Virus record (IMG/VR): IMGVR_UViG_3300030107_002437
Span: 1-37,356 of that record
Source of the DNA: a virus
Length of the DNA stretch: 37,356 bases
Direction: 5' to 3' (one strand)
Shown: positions 31,888-37,356 of the stretch, in pieces
Numbering within the stretch: position 1 is the stretch's first letter
Layout of the letters: each line of letters starts with the position of its first letter
Translations under genes and position numbers: made by a program
Notes under the pieces: generated by a model
Databases searched by the model: none
What the model was told of the DNA's origin: nothing
Seen by the model: the letters and a program-made list of their open reading frames with translations, nothing else

Positions 31888-32801
31888 TTATCCTCACTTT
31901 CTTTTCCATTTGTAAACATATTTTTTGATTCTTTTAAAAAATCTTCTAAATCGTTTTCTGTTATAGTTAAACGATTGTTTCTGGCACGTTTTATTTTTAT
32001 ACCGTTACCAATAGCTATATTGGCTTGTTTTGGTACTAACGATTTTAATTCTTTTTCTGCATCTTTAAATTTTTGAACATAAGGTCTGTTAATTAACCAT
32101 TCAACAGCATATTCTGTCCAAGCATTAGATGATTTAGTTTTAGTCATATCTATAGTTTTAAGCATTGAATGATCTGGAACGCCTACATTATCTTTATTAA
32201 AGTTTTTATATGGAGGCAATTTCTTTTCTACCATATCCCAAAACTTAATAGCTTTTTCTATATAATGTCCTTGCCAATCATAATCAGCTTTAAACAGTTC
32301 CCATTTAAATGTACCGTAATGACCAAAGGTAACAGCAAATACAATAGATGTAGAAGTGCTACACATCATATTATGTTGTAATTGTGGTGCATAGAAATCA
32401 GCTAATTCTGCAAATGATTTATTTCCAGTATGAAATTTAACTTCTATAGGCTGACGGTTAGAATCTGTTAAACCATCTAAATTACAACGCATGAATTTAT
32501 ATTCTTCATGTATACGTTCTAATGCTTTTTTGTATTTTTCTATACTGTCGTTATCAAGTTGTGGTTTATATATAGGAACTTCTTCATTAAGCCTGTCTAA
32601 AGTTACATGTTCTGTAGCATTACCTAAAGCCATAAGAAATTTACTTCTCATATCAAATTTAGGTTCTTCTTGACCTGTTTTTTGTAGCCAGAGATTATGC
32701 CAATCTTCTTGCGTACCATTAGCTATAATTCTGGCATCAGAGCCACCTATACCTAATTTCCTACGCTGTATTTGTTTTTCAGTTAATCCAGTATTCTTCA
32801 T
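31884..32801 (-). CDS. YqaJ-like recombinase exonuclease (lambda exo fold)
   Basis: The 305-aa product has the YqaJ/lambda exonuclease pattern. RRKLGIGGSDARII is at residues 13-26, with Glu-64 in the GNATE segment, NLDGL with Asp-109, PIEVKF with Glu-120 and Lys-122, and YAPQLQHNM at 137-145. This is the D-ExK nuclease core that resects 5' strands. It overlaps the annealing-protein gene by four bases, forming a Red-like recombination pair. Length is normal, with a charged C-terminal extension. Confidence 0.9.
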   Translation of the reverse strand: MKNTGLTEKQIQRRKLGIGGSDARIIANGTQEDWHNLWLQKTGQEEPKFDMRSKFLMALGNATEHVTLDRLNEEVPIYKPQLDNDSIEKYKKALERIHEEYKFMRCNLDGLTDSNRQPIEVKFHTGNKSFAELADFYAPQLQHNMMCSTSTSIVFAVTFGHYGTFKWELFKADYDWQGHYIEKAIKFWDMVEKKLPPYKNFNKDNVGVPDHSMLKTIDMTKTKSSNAWTEYAVEWLINRPYVQKFKDAEKELKSLVPKQANIAIGNGIKIKRARNNRLTITENDLEDFLKESKNMFTNGKESEDK

Positions 32802-32944
32802 ATTTCTCCCTCTTTATTTTCTGTTTTTTTTATGTTTAGTAAATCTAATATTTTATCTAGTGTTTCTTGTCCACTACTAGACATTCTGTCATAATCCCAA
32901 TACAAATCATTTACTAAGTTTATTAATTTTTGTTTATTCTTCAT
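32798..32944 (-). CDS. Small helical protein (48 aa)
   Basis: ATG at 32944 opens a 48-codon frame whose product starts MKNKQKLINLVNDLYWDYDR. The stop TGA overlaps the exonuclease ATG (ATGA), and its ATG overlaps the stop of the preceding gene in the same way. It is basic at the N-terminus, predicted helical and without a known domain. The four-base overlaps on both sides are good coding evidence. Confidence 0.65.
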   Translation of the reverse strand: MKNKQKLINLVNDLYWDYDRMSSSGQETLDKILDLLNIKKTENKEGEI

Positions 32945-33186
32945 GATTTTTCGTACCAATGCTCGTTAGGAATATGATCTAAATTATGCATATTATCCGT
33001 AGTTAATTCGTTAATAACTTTAAGTATGCCTTCTCGATGTTCTTTATGATCCATCTTTAAGCATACAGCAGTTAATGTTTTAATGATTTCGTTGTTTTTT
33101 ATTGCAGCATCTAGATCTAATGGCTGTTTATTGCGTTTTAATTTTTGTATTTCGTCATGTATATTTGACATTTCATAGTCTGACAT
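32941..33186 (-). CDS. Small acidic helical protein, first gene of leftward block (81 aa)
   Basis: I start this gene at the ATG at 33186, directly after AAGGAGGT, rather than at an upstream ATG at 33315 that would run through the promoter region. The 81-aa product begins MSDYEMSNIHDEIQKLKRNK and is charged and predicted helical, without a recognised domain. A GCCAATGTTA motif lies about 50 bases upstream. It leads the recombination operon. Confidence 0.7.
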   Translation of the reverse strand: MSDYEMSNIHDEIQKLKRNKQPLDLDAAIKNNEIIKTLTAVCLKMDHKEHREGILKVINELTTDNMHNLDHIPNEHWYEKS

Positions 33187-33235
33187 CTCTCTACCTCCTT
33201 CGGTTAGATTAAAAATAGTATAACATATAAAAATA

Positions 33236-33244
33236 ACATTGGCT
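33236..33244 (-). promoter_or_regulatory. Leftward GCCAATGT motif before recombination operon
   Basis: The minus strand reads AAAGCCAATGTTATTTT followed by TATACT, a -10-like sequence. It matches the motif copies at 1099, 36637 and 37147. It lies in the divergent gap shared with the XRE regulator, whose rightward motif starts at 33270. Probable promoter for the 29165-33186 operon. Confidence 0.5.
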
Positions 33245-33269
33245 TTTTTATTTTCTTGTGGCATTATGT

Positions 33270-33282
33270 AATGTGAATTGAC
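33270..33282 (+). promoter_or_regulatory. Rightward repeated motif, copy 4
   Basis: AATGTGAATTGAC lies about 25 bases before the XRE-type regulator start. It matches the copies at 2080, 8474 and 19212. The close spacing with the leftward GCCAATGT motif (33236-33244) makes this a compact divergent promoter region. The regulator may bind here to control both directions, which is inference. Confidence 0.55.
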
Positions 33283-33306
33283 ATTAATTTCAAAGGTGGG
33301 GGCCTT

Positions 33307-33534
33307 ATGGAACAAGAAAACAGATTTTGTGAGAAATTAATCTCGCAATTTAGAAAACGAAGATATAAATTAGGGTTATCACAACCTCAAATAGATCAAA
33401 AAACTGGCATTGCTGATGGTCTTACAGCTAAGTGGGAAATTGGTTATAGAAAACCTACTTTATTTAATGCTTTTGCTTGGGCTGAATCATTAGATTGTGA
33501 TTTAGTATTAAAACCTAGAAAAAAACAAAAATGA
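33307..33534 (+). CDS. XRE-type helix-turn-helix regulator (75 aa)
   Basis: The 75-aa product is a compact Cro/C1-type HTH. FRKRRYKLGLSQPQIDQKTGI (about 15-35) carries the first helices, and TAKWEIGYRKPTLFNAFAWAESLDCDLVL carries the 'W-rG-r-P----l---A-ald--l' tail typical of XRE proteins. A GGTGGGGG sequence serves as an RBS. It lies beside the divergent promoter region and probably regulates the leftward recombination operon or itself. The RuvC-like gene overlaps its stop. Confidence 0.85.
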   Translation: MEQENRFCEKLISQFRKRRYKLGLSQPQIDQKTGIADGLTAKWEIGYRKPTLFNAFAWAESLDCDLVLKPRKKQK

Positions 33535-33998
33535 TTTGTGGTATAGATCCAGGTTTAAATGGTGGCATAACATTTATGGGCGGTAGTTTCTTTAATGTTT
33601 TATCAATGCCGGTAAGTACACTACGAATAGCCAATAAAAAAACACGATATATTAATATTCTTGAATTAAGAGATATTTTTATTCAACGTGTAGGTTTGCG
33701 TACTTGTTATATTGAAAAACAACAAGCTATGCCACAACAAGGGTTATCTTCTACCTTTAAAACTGGTTTTGGTTATGGTATATTATTAGGTACTACAACT
33801 ATTTATTTTAATCAGGTAGTAGAAGTTAGACCGCAAGAATGGAAAAAATATTTTGGTTTATCTTCTGATAAAGAAGAAGCACGTAATTTAGCATCAGAGT
33901 TATATCCTGCGTATAAAGATCTCTGGAAACTTAAAAAACATGACGGATTAGCAGAATCCGTTCTCATTGCACATTGGGGGAAACAATATGGCAAATGA
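33531..33998 (+). CDS. RuvC-like Holliday junction resolvase
   Basis: The 155-aa product has the RuvC-type RNase H-like fold motifs: MICGIDPGLNGG (Asp-6), CYIEKQQAMPQQG (Glu-62), EVRPQEWKKYF and KKHDGLAESVLIA (Asp-138 and Glu-142). These match the acidic metal-binding positions. It would resolve junctions and branched DNA made by the Rad52-like/YqaJ system before packaging. It overlaps the regulator gene by four bases and the next gene by 11 bases. Confidence 0.9.
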   Translation: MICGIDPGLNGGITFMGGSFFNVLSMPVSTLRIANKKTRYINILELRDIFIQRVGLRTCYIEKQQAMPQQGLSSTFKTGFGYGILLGTTTIYFNQVVEVRPQEWKKYFGLSSDKEEARNLASELYPAYKDLWKLKKHDGLAESVLIAHWGKQYGK

Positions 33999-34470
33999 AT
34001 TAACAGAAAGACAAGTTACATCATTAGATGTAGTACGTAAAAGATTAAATGAGGCAGTATTTATACCTGTACGTGATTTAAACAGAGAAGCTGTAGATGA
34101 TTATTTAGATGATGCCGAACAATCTATTCTGGTATTACTACAAGGTGCAGGGCCAGAAAAGATTGCTAGAGGCATCGGATTTACAGCTAAAATGTTAGGA
34201 TGTAAAGTACCTGATCCTTTTATGATGAAAGGTTTTGAAAAGTTATTATCAGATATTCCTAATGATTTGTGGGAAAGAGGCGTTTTAAAATTGTTAGAAA
34301 CACATACGTTCTGTAAAATACCAACACCTGGTGAGTTTTTAGCACCAATTAGAGGTGAATGGTATGAACGTAAAGATTTATTAAAACGTATTCAGCTCCA
34401 TAAATCACGTTTAGAATTGGCTGATAATTTAAACGATAGAAAACCTAGTAAAATCAAGAGGTTACAGTAA
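33988..34470 (+). CDS. Possible replication accessory protein (160 aa)
   Basis: I choose the ATG at 33988, with GGGGGAAACAAT upstream; an in-frame TTG lies 21 bases earlier. The 160-aa product has IARGIGFTAKMLGCKVPDP, NDLWERGVLKLLETHTFCKIPTPGEFLAPI and a basic C-terminal helix. The 'h-W---P-PgE-l---' pattern recalls proteins that load or inhibit replicative helicases, but I cannot confirm it. It is encoded with the RuvC-like gene, so a DNA-replication link is reasonable. The end overlaps a converging gene by nine bases. Confidence 0.5.
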   Translation: MANELTERQVTSLDVVRKRLNEAVFIPVRDLNREAVDDYLDDAEQSILVLLQGAGPEKIARGIGFTAKMLGCKVPDPFMMKGFEKLLSDIPNDLWERGVLKLLETHTFCKIPTPGEFLAPIRGEWYERKDLLKRIQLHKSRLELADNLNDRKPSKIKRLQ

Positions 34471-34644
34471 CTCTAGCATTTCCATATCTACGTTTGTTAT
34501 TAAATAATCGTTGTGTAATAGTCTGACATCGTATTTTGGGTTTTGATCAAAGGTTCTGCCAATAATAATTGCTTCTTGGCATCTGCTTTTTTTATTATTG
34601 TCTATATAAGTAATTAAAACTTTATCATTAGTTATATATGCCAT
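34462..34644 (-). CDS. Small beta-rich protein (60 aa)
   Basis: The 60-aa product (MAYITNDKVLITYIDNNKKS start) alternates hydrophobic and charged residues, suggesting a small beta fold. It starts two bases after the next upstream gene's stop and converges on the 33988-34470 gene with a nine-base overlap. No known family. Coding is supported by tight packing with its neighbour. Confidence 0.55.
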   Translation of the reverse strand: MAYITNDKVLITYIDNNKKSRCQEAIIIGRTFDQNPKYDVRLLHNDYLITNVDMEMLELL

Positions 34645-34646
34645 GA

Positions 34647-34889
34647 TTAATTATCCTCTAAATCAAATTCTACTTTTATTTGATTGCCATAATCGGAATG
34701 GTGTCTACTACAAAAAGCTAATACTTCTGTTAGTTCATTACCATTATAAATATATTTTGTTTCATAAACTACAGTATTAGTTATTTTAGGAGTTTTATAT
34801 TTAATATGTTTATTTTTTTTATCGCTCCAATAACCTTCTTCAGTTTCTATTTTAGTAATTTTTACATTTTTCATAGTATACATAAGCAT
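34647..34889 (-). CDS. Small hypothetical protein (80 aa)
   Basis: ATG at 34889 follows AAAAGGATT; a second in-frame ATG lies five codons later. The 80-aa product is beta-predicted with a basic part (KNKHIKYKTPKITNT) and FCSRHHSDYGN near the C-terminus, where Cys and two His could bind metal, though this is weak. No family is recognised. It is part of the leftward early block. Confidence 0.55.
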   Translation of the reverse strand: MLMYTMKNVKITKIETEEGYWSDKKNKHIKYKTPKITNTVVYETKYIYNGNELTEVLAFCSRHHSDYGNQIKVEFDLEDN

Positions 34890-34897
34890 AATCCTTT

Positions 34898-35575
34898 TTA
34901 ATGTTTACTTATTTTAGGCATTGGCTCTAGGTCATTATTCAATATACCTTCTGCTGTAATATTATTAGTTACAAGCAAATGTTTTACTAAATTAAAGAAT
35001 GAGCTAGGTACATTTTGCATTTGTAATGCATCGTGTATTTGTAATAAAGCATCATCTAATTTTTGTAAATTAACATTGTTTTTAGATAATTCTTCACGAA
35101 CTATTTTATCGCTAGTCATTTCAATAAATCTATTTATATTATAAAATTGATCTACAGAAGTTGAATGTTCCCAAATGCTACCTCCATATTGTTGTTCTTC
35201 ATTAAAATTATTAATATCTTTAGTATTGTTTTTATAAAAATTATTTTCTTGTAATGTATGAACAAGATCAGTTATAGCAAGATCTAAATGTTTAGTTATA
35301 ACTCGTAATTCATTATCATATTTTGCTTTTGTATTTTTTTCAGTTTTTAATAAGTCATTGATTCTATTAGATTTTTTATCAATTTTTAAAAACTTTTTAT
35401 AATCTTGTGCTTTTTTTATAGATTTTTTATTTATAATATCTGCATATTCTATTGTTAATTCTTCTTTTTTAGCAGCAATAATAGAATCTAATCTTTTTGT
35501 CCAATATTCTTTTTGACTATTTGTAAGAGGTCTAGAATTTGGTATTGATTTAATAACTACTTTAGGGGCTTTCAT
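34898..35575 (-). CDS. Charged helical hypothetical protein (225 aa)
   Basis: The 225-aa product is highly charged, mainly helical and probably coiled-coil in residues 20-115 (rich in Lys, Asp, Glu and Leu). The C-terminal part (NINRFIEMTSDKIVREELSK, VPSSFFNLVKHLLVT) is more globular. No enzyme motif is visible. The start overlaps the preceding membrane-protein gene by four bases. Function unknown. Confidence 0.65.
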   Translation of the reverse strand: MKAPKVVIKSIPNSRPLTNSQKEYWTKRLDSIIAAKKEELTIEYADIINKKSIKKAQDYKKFLKIDKKSNRINDLLKTEKNTKAKYDNELRVITKHLDLAITDLVHTLQENNFYKNNTKDINNFNEEQQYGGSIWEHSTSVDQFYNINRFIEMTSDKIVREELSKNNVNLQKLDDALLQIHDALQMQNVPSSFFNLVKHLLVTNNITAEGILNNDLEPMPKISKH

Positions 35576-35781
35576 ATCATTCTCCTTCGATTGAGTTTTT
35601 TAGTTAAGTTCCAAGAACATATACACACAGTTATCCATAGAGGCGCACCTAGTACAGATACAAGTAGAGTAGGATTTATACCCATAACTAGTAGTATAAA
35701 TAATATACTTATACTAGAAGCCATGTGAATAAGTATAAATGTACCTAGAAATGAGGCTTTACGTCTAAATGATGGTGTCAT
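35572..35781 (-). CDS. Small two-helix membrane protein (69 aa)
   Basis: The 69-aa product has two hydrophobic segments (about residues 10-33, SFLGTFILIHMASSISILFI, and 37-57, LLVSVLGAPLWITVCICSW) between basic ends (SFRRKA and KKLNRRR). This is a typical two-pass inner-membrane phage protein. It starts within the preceding stop (ATGA overlap). It is far from the lysis cassette, so it is more likely an early membrane-active protein than a holin. Confidence 0.65.
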   Translation of the reverse strand: MTPSFRRKASFLGTFILIHMASSISILFILLVMGINPTLLVSVLGAPLWITVCICSWNLTKKLNRRRMI

Positions 35782-35954
35782 TTTTTATATTTCTCCTGTA
35801 ATTTTACCATTTTATCTAAATCTTCATCTGTAAATATTTGGCTATTGGTAAAACCAGCTTTATTTAATAATGTAAATACATCAAGATCATGTTCGTCATG
35901 TGAATCTTGAGGACTTTCTTGTTTTTCTATATCTTTATCAGACATTTTACCCAT
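35778..35954 (-). CDS. Small acidic protein (58 aa)
   Basis: ATG at 35954 follows CAGGAG; an in-frame ATG three codons later is also possible. The 58-aa product is acidic (KDIEKQESPQDSHDEHDLDV) with a helical C-terminus (FTDEDLDKMVKLQEKYKK). Its TGA overlaps the next ATG. No family is recognised. The RBS and coupling support a real gene. Confidence 0.65.
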   Translation of the reverse strand: MGKMSDKDIEKQESPQDSHDEHDLDVFTLLNKAGFTNSQIFTDEDLDKMVKLQEKYKK

Positions 35955-36148
35955 GAGGCAATCTCCTGTAAGTTGTTGTTTTATGAGGCTTTTTTATCAA
36001 ATTATTGTCCAGGAATAAACTTAGTCTAGCTTCTCTGGAATATAAATAATTATAGCTAGATACCTTTACTATAGCTACAGCTGGAAGGGAAGCACTACAA
36101 GGAAAACTTCCCTCCCAATTCTTTTCTAGAATTACAGTATATAACTGA
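35955..36148 (-). other. Structured spacer between ssb and the next gene
   Basis: This 194-base gap holds AGGGAAG (36086-36092) pairing with CTTCCCT (36107-36113), TCTAGCT (36025-36031) pairing with AGCTAGA (36054-36060), and a direct repeat TATAGCTA at 36051 and 36070. A frame overlaps it (35947-36252 on the minus strand) but shares its 5' part with ssb and looks like a shadow. The hairpins may terminate or stabilise ssb mRNA. Confidence 0.45.
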
Positions 36149-36580
36149 CTAGAAAGGAATATCGTCATCAGGTATAGATTGTGGATTAGTATTAGATGTT
36201 TGAACTGTAGCACCTTTACCTTTAGTGCTAACAAGTTTAAGTTGACCACCAAAACCTGATATATTAATTTTCATGCGTGTTAGCATTGGAGGCTTACCAT
36301 CAGAACTTGTTAAAGTTTTTGATTGATATTCATCCATTTTAGGAAATCCTGATACTAAAACAGTAGCACCTTTATCTATATAAGGCACAATAACATTAGA
36401 TACTAAAGCACCAATAGCGTCTACAGTATACCAATGTGTTTGTTGTTTCATTTCACCTGTTCTAGATTTATATTTTTCGGTAACAGCTATATTAAATGAA
36501 GCTCCTTGTGTATCACCAACAGTTCTTACTATTGGTTTTGCACCTACGTTACCTAATACTGTAATATTTGCGTATGACAT
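36149..36580 (-). CDS. ssb: Single-stranded DNA-binding protein
   Basis: The 143-aa product is a bacterial-type SSB. The OB fold spans about residues 1-110 (NITVLGNVGAKPIVR, ASFNIAVTEKYKSR, HWYTVDAIGALVSNVIVPYI, GATVLVSGFPKMDEYQSK). A flexible Ser/Thr/Asn-rich tail ends in DDDIPF. That acidic tip is identical to the E. coli SSB end that recruits replication and repair partners, so the phage SSB may dock host replisome proteins. A GCCAATGTAG promoter-like motif lies about 60 bases upstream. Confidence 0.93.
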   Translation of the reverse strand: MSYANITVLGNVGAKPIVRTVGDTQGASFNIAVTEKYKSRTGEMKQQTHWYTVDAIGALVSNVIVPYIDKGATVLVSGFPKMDEYQSKTLTSSDGKPPMLTRMKINISGFGGQLKLVSTKGKGATVQTSNTNPQSIPDDDIPF

Positions 36581-36829
36581 ATGAGTTTACCTTTCTATTT
36601 TAAGTTGTTGAAATATACGCTAATTTATAATACTCTACATTGGCTTAACTGTGAAATCAAACCAACGTAGAGCTTGAGGCATCACGTATAACCTCATCTG
36701 ATAGGATAGCGACCTGTATACATAGTACCTATCTGATCTCTTACTGGACTTACTCGAGTCTACCAGAGAGATTTAATAAACAGACTTCGCTGGTTACTGT
36801 AAGGAAGTTTTAGCCAGAACTGTTTAATT
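36581..36829 (-). other. Hairpin-rich ssb upstream region
   Basis: No gene is seen in these 249 bases. Three folds are visible: GATAGG (36700-36705) with CCTATC (36728-36733); ATCTCT (36736-36741) with AGAGAT (36767-36772) enclosing CTGG/CCAG and ACT/AGT; and AAACAG (36778-36783) with CTGTTT (36820-36825) enclosing CTGG/CCAG. Sequence here is less AT-rich than coding DNA. It may encode a leader or small RNA before the ssb promoter at 36637-36645. Confidence 0.45.
36637..36645 (-). promoter_or_regulatory. Leftward GCCAATGT motif before ssb
   Basis: The minus strand reads AAGCCAATGTAGAG followed by TATTATAAAT, -10-like. TTCACA lies 17 bases before TATTAT, a possible -35. The AGCCAATGT core matches the copies at 1099 and 33236 (and 37147 with one change). 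Probable ssb promoter or control site. Confidence 0.5.
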
Positions 36830-37123
36830 TTATTTGGATTGCCATTTAGCTTCTTGGTCAACCCATTTTAATTTCATTTTTTTAATTATTGGCTTTTGAT
36901 AACCAAATACACGTTTGTATATAAATAAAAATACAGAAATAAAAATACCCCCCAGTAGTCCAGCAACCATTCCAGCAAAAGTTCCTGCAAACATAACTAC
37001 TAAACCTACTGTTGATAGAATATCTATAATAATTTCATAATTGGCTATTTTTTTAAGACCTATTTTAGCAAATAATAATATAAATGCTGTACCTGCTATA
37101 ATACCGAATAATAAATATTCCAT
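36830..37123 (-). CDS. Small inner-membrane protein of marine phage type (97 aa)
   Basis: The 97-aa product has three hydrophobic stretches at about residues 1-22 (YLLFGIIAGTAFILLFA), 31-52 (IIDILSTVGLVVMFAGTF) and 52-73 (MVAGLLGGIFISVFLFIY), and a basic cytoplasmic-like C-terminus. I recall similar short membrane proteins in cyanophages and pelagiphages, of unknown role. ATG follows AAAGGAGG. A GCCAAT motif and TATAAT lie directly upstream. Confidence 0.7.
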   Translation of the reverse strand: MEYLLFGIIAGTAFILLFAKIGLKKIANYEIIIDILSTVGLVVMFAGTFAGMVAGLLGGIFISVFLFIYKRVFGYQKPIIKKMKLKWVDQEAKWQSK

Positions 37124-37238
37124 ATTTACCTCCTTTATTATAATTTATATTGGCTTTGTTGTGTTGAGGCATAACCGAATGAGGCGTAAACCAGCGAACC
37201 GAACGTAGTGAGGTGAGCTAGTCTGCAATGTTAAACAC
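37124..37238 (-). promoter_or_regulatory. Leftward promoter region with repeats
   Basis: The minus strand has AAGCCAAT (about 37150-37157) then TATAAT, and AAAGGAGG before the ATG of the membrane-protein gene. The remaining sequence carries a repeated block on the plus strand: GAGGCATAACC (37166-37176) and GAGGCGTAAACC (37181-37192). GGTTAT...GCCTCAA also occurs upstream of the ssb motif. These shared repeats may bind a regulator. Observed repeats; inferred role. Confidence 0.45.
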
Positions 37239-37272
37239 AAAAAAAAGCACCTGGGCTTCTTAGCCCAGATGC
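37239..37272 (-). terminator. Rho-independent terminator on the minus strand
   Basis: On the minus strand GCATCTGGGCT and AGCCCAGGTGC pair through an 11-bp stem with one mismatch and a four-base loop (37247-37272). It is followed by a run of eight T (37246-37239). This is a strong terminator ending transcription from the 22-aa gene, and from the left block if the genome is circular. Confidence 0.9.
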
Positions 37273-37285
37273 GATTTTAGGAGGT

Positions 37286-37354
37286 TTAATGTGTCCAAAC
37301 TATTTTAGGTATGTACCTTTTAGCTTTTTTACATTTAGATTTAATATCAGCCAT
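37286..37354 (-). CDS. Very small basic peptide gene (22 aa)
   Basis: ATG at 37354 opens a 22-codon frame for a basic, Lys-rich peptide starting MADIKSKCKKAKRYIPKI. It ends just before the terminator. The ATG sits only two bases from the window edge; the wrapped upstream sequence would supply the overlapping stop of the gene at 1-125, in an ATGGCTGA overlap. The short length makes coding status uncertain, but the overlap and terminator support it. Confidence 0.5.
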   Translation of the reverse strand: MADIKSKCKKAKRYIPKIVWTH

Positions 37355-37356
37355 TC

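Noticed and set aside
32941-33315. The longer start (33315) for the first gene of the leftward recombination block
   Set aside because: The extension would run through the divergent promoter motifs and overlap the XRE gene; the internal ATG at 33186 has an ideal RBS.
35947-36252. A 101-codon minus-strand frame downstream of ssb
   Set aside because: It overlaps the 3' part of ssb in another frame, has no good RBS and crosses structured non-coding DNA.
36690-36829. A tRNA gene in the structured region before ssb
   Set aside because: The stems do not form a cloverleaf, and I found no convincing T-loop or CCA-type acceptor pairing.

Overview
The window reads as an essentially complete genome of an AT-rich, tightly packed podovirus with a T7-type virion. 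The low GC content, A/T-ending codons, short overlapping genes and marine-phage accessory proteins (LamG/SPRY-like fibre, a Cys-rich exported protein, a YqaJ/Rad52-like recombination module) suggest a phage of a marine, low-GC alphaproteobacterium such as SAR11 (Pelagibacter). The host is an inference; the T7-like particle architecture is directly supported. No RNA polymerase, DNA polymerase, primase, replicative helicase or integrase is visible, so transcription and DNA synthesis probably use host enzymes.

Layout. (1) 1-1833, minus strand: small genes of unknown function. (2) 1834-2152: a hairpin-rich divergent control region. (3) 2153-29147, plus strand: TerS candidate, TerL, a small possible cysteine hydrolase, portal, four small genes, scaffold, major capsid, decoration candidate, a strong terminator, tail tubular proteins A and B, three internal virion proteins, a collagen-like T7-type fibre, a LamG/SPRY-like adhesin, a fibre-assembly candidate, two exported proteins, then a lysis and nuclease cassette (coiled-coil membrane protein, two holin candidates, nested lipoprotein, SNase, T4-type lysozyme). 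(4) 29148-29165: a perfect palindrome containing the consensus chromosomal parS site, exactly between two converging operons. (5) 29165-33186, minus strand: small genes, a DUF2958 protein, a ParB-like GQHR protein, a Rad52-like annealing protein and a YqaJ exonuclease. (6) 33187-33306: a divergent promoter region. (7) 33307-34470, plus strand: XRE-type regulator, RuvC-like resolvase, possible replication accessory protein. (8) 34462-37354, minus strand: small genes, SSB, a membrane protein and a 22-aa gene.

The two ends fit together as a circle. The minus-strand gene cut at base 1 would continue into the last ten bases and stop in an ATGGCTGA start/stop overlap with the 22-aa gene. Blocks 8 and 1 would then form one continuous leftward early region.

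Working model: host RNA polymerase reads leftward promoters marked by a recurring GCCAATGT motif and rightward promoters marked by a recurring AATGTGAATTG(A/C)C motif. Exonuclease, annealing protein, SSB and RuvC-like resolvase would support recombination-coupled replication by the host replisome. The SSB tail matches the E. coli tip that recruits replisome proteins. The most unusual feature is the consensus parS site with a phage ParB-like gene about 1 kb away.
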